Source: Acetobacteraceae bacterium (GTDB taxonomy: Bacteria; Pseudomonadota; Alphaproteobacteria; Acetobacterales; Acetobacteraceae). Taken from it: 5,749 nt of DNA. Position 1 is the first letter of the stretch; each line of letters starts with the position of its first letter. The notes beneath the pieces are model-generated. The model had not been told where the DNA came from, made no database searches, and worked only from the letters and a program-made list of their open reading frames with translations. The position numbers and the translations under genes were made by a program. Below are positions 5,561-5,749 of this stretch, piece after piece. The stretch is from the NCBI GenBank assembly GCA_003133265.1, contig PKWQ01000300.1:1-5749 (forward strand), given 5' to 3'.

Positions 5561-5565
5561 AGCAC

Positions 5566-5579
5566 CGGTGTTCAGGTAG
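5566..5579. repeat. Right copy of 14-bp direct repeat, likely target-site duplication
   Basis: An exact copy of CGGTGTTCAGGTAG at 2973-2986. It lies 17 bp past the ppdK stop codon (downstream of ppdK). Joining the flanks through one copy restores a normal spacer of about 95 bp between ppdK and the MFS gene. Confidence 0.8.
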
Positions 5580-5596
5580 ACCCAGCGAAGCCAGCC

Positions 5597-5749
5597 TCAG
5601 GCCGTGCGGTCGCCGCCCGCGCCCAGCGCCGCCTGCGCCGCCGCGAGCCGCGCGACGGGCACGCGGTACGGGCTGCACGAGACGTAATCCAGGCCGATTT
5701 CCTCGCAGAACGCGATCGAGGCCGGGTCGCCGCCATGCTCGCCGCAGAT
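5597..5749 (-). CDS. ppdK: Pyruvate, phosphate dikinase, C-terminal end, cut by the right edge
   Basis: The last 50 codons and stop of a leftward gene. The translation opens ICGEHGGDPASI and continues with GLDYVSCSPYRVP and ARLAAAQA, the signature of the C-terminal PEP-binding barrel of pyruvate, phosphate dikinase. The Cys in SCSPYRVP corresponds to the catalytic cysteine that handles the enolpyruvate proton (Cys831 in the Clostridium symbiosum enzyme). The enzyme interconverts ATP, phosphate and pyruvate with AMP, pyrophosphate and phosphoenolpyruvate in the cytoplasm, feeding gluconeogenesis or glycolysis. The related PEP synthase and PTS enzyme I share the barrel, but this exact end is PPDK-like. 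The gene ends naturally with TGA, 17 bp before the right direct repeat, so it is not broken by the element. Confidence 0.9.
   Translation of the reverse strand: MCGEHGGDPASIAFCEEIGLDYVSCSPYRVPVARLAAAQAALGAGGDRTA

Larger units (their letters stand above)
2987..5565 (+). mobile_element. IS1-like insertion element carrying an unknown passenger gene and a tRNA-like sequence
   Basis: About 2.58 kb lies between two exact 14-bp direct repeats. The order is: left end with several TGTCC motifs, leftward gene of unknown function, micro-ORF and hairpin, tRNA-like sequence, rightward DDE transposase, right end with TGTCC motifs and a palindrome. The ends are weakly inverted: GTCCTGATTTG (from 2988, inward) and GTCCTAATTAG (minus strand, from 5560 inward) match at 9 of 11 positions. 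The match does not start at the same distance from the two direct repeats, so the exact tips are uncertain by a few bases. A simple IS1-like unit needs little over 1 kb; the surplus is passenger DNA. Outside the repeats the host genes look undisturbed, so the insertion fell between ppdK and the MFS gene. The strand given is that of the transposase. Confidence 0.78.

Noticed and set aside
1..5749. CRISPR array
   Set aside because: No regularly spaced repeats of suitable length were seen; the only repeats are the 14-bp pair, the 10-bp pair and the short TGTCC motifs.

Overview
The window looks like chromosomal DNA of a GC-rich alphaproteobacterium. An Acetobacteraceae or other Rhodospirillales-type host is my guess from the base composition and gene set; nothing here proves the genus. 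An ordinary metabolic locus is interrupted by a mobile element of about 2.6 kb.

Host part, left (1-2986). A rightward pair comes first: the C-terminal part of an M81 (MlrC-type) metallopeptidase, whose stop codon overlaps the ATG of a complete PLP-dependent D-threonine aldolase / D-serine dehydratase family protein. A leftward MFS transporter (1697-2908) converges on this pair across a 17-bp gap, and a short inverted repeat spans both stop codons. Host part, right (5580-5749). The last 50 codons of a leftward pyruvate, phosphate dikinase gene (ppdK) run off the right edge. Without the insertion, ppdK and the MFS gene would be same-strand neighbours about 95 bp apart.

Inserted part (2987-5565). 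It is bracketed by a perfect 14-bp direct repeat (2973-2986 and 5566-5579), read here as a target-site duplication. It carries an IS1-like DDE transposase (4571-5509, rightward), a divergent 340-residue protein of unknown function (3048-4070) in visibly less GC-rich DNA, and a 500-bp stretch between them. That stretch holds a possible 24-codon ORF, a strong GC-rich hairpin, and a 76-nt tRNA-like sequence with encoded CCA. The tRNA-like sequence has good acceptor, D and T arms, but a bulged anticodon arm and C instead of U at T-loop position 55. Both element ends carry repeated TGTCCTA-type motifs, and the right end has a 14-bp palindrome.

The most interesting object is therefore the insertion: a passenger-carrying, IS1-like element with an unknown protein and a tRNA-like RNA next to its transposase. 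The flanking host genes look intact where visible. The element separates ppdK from the MFS gene and may affect transcription of the latter.
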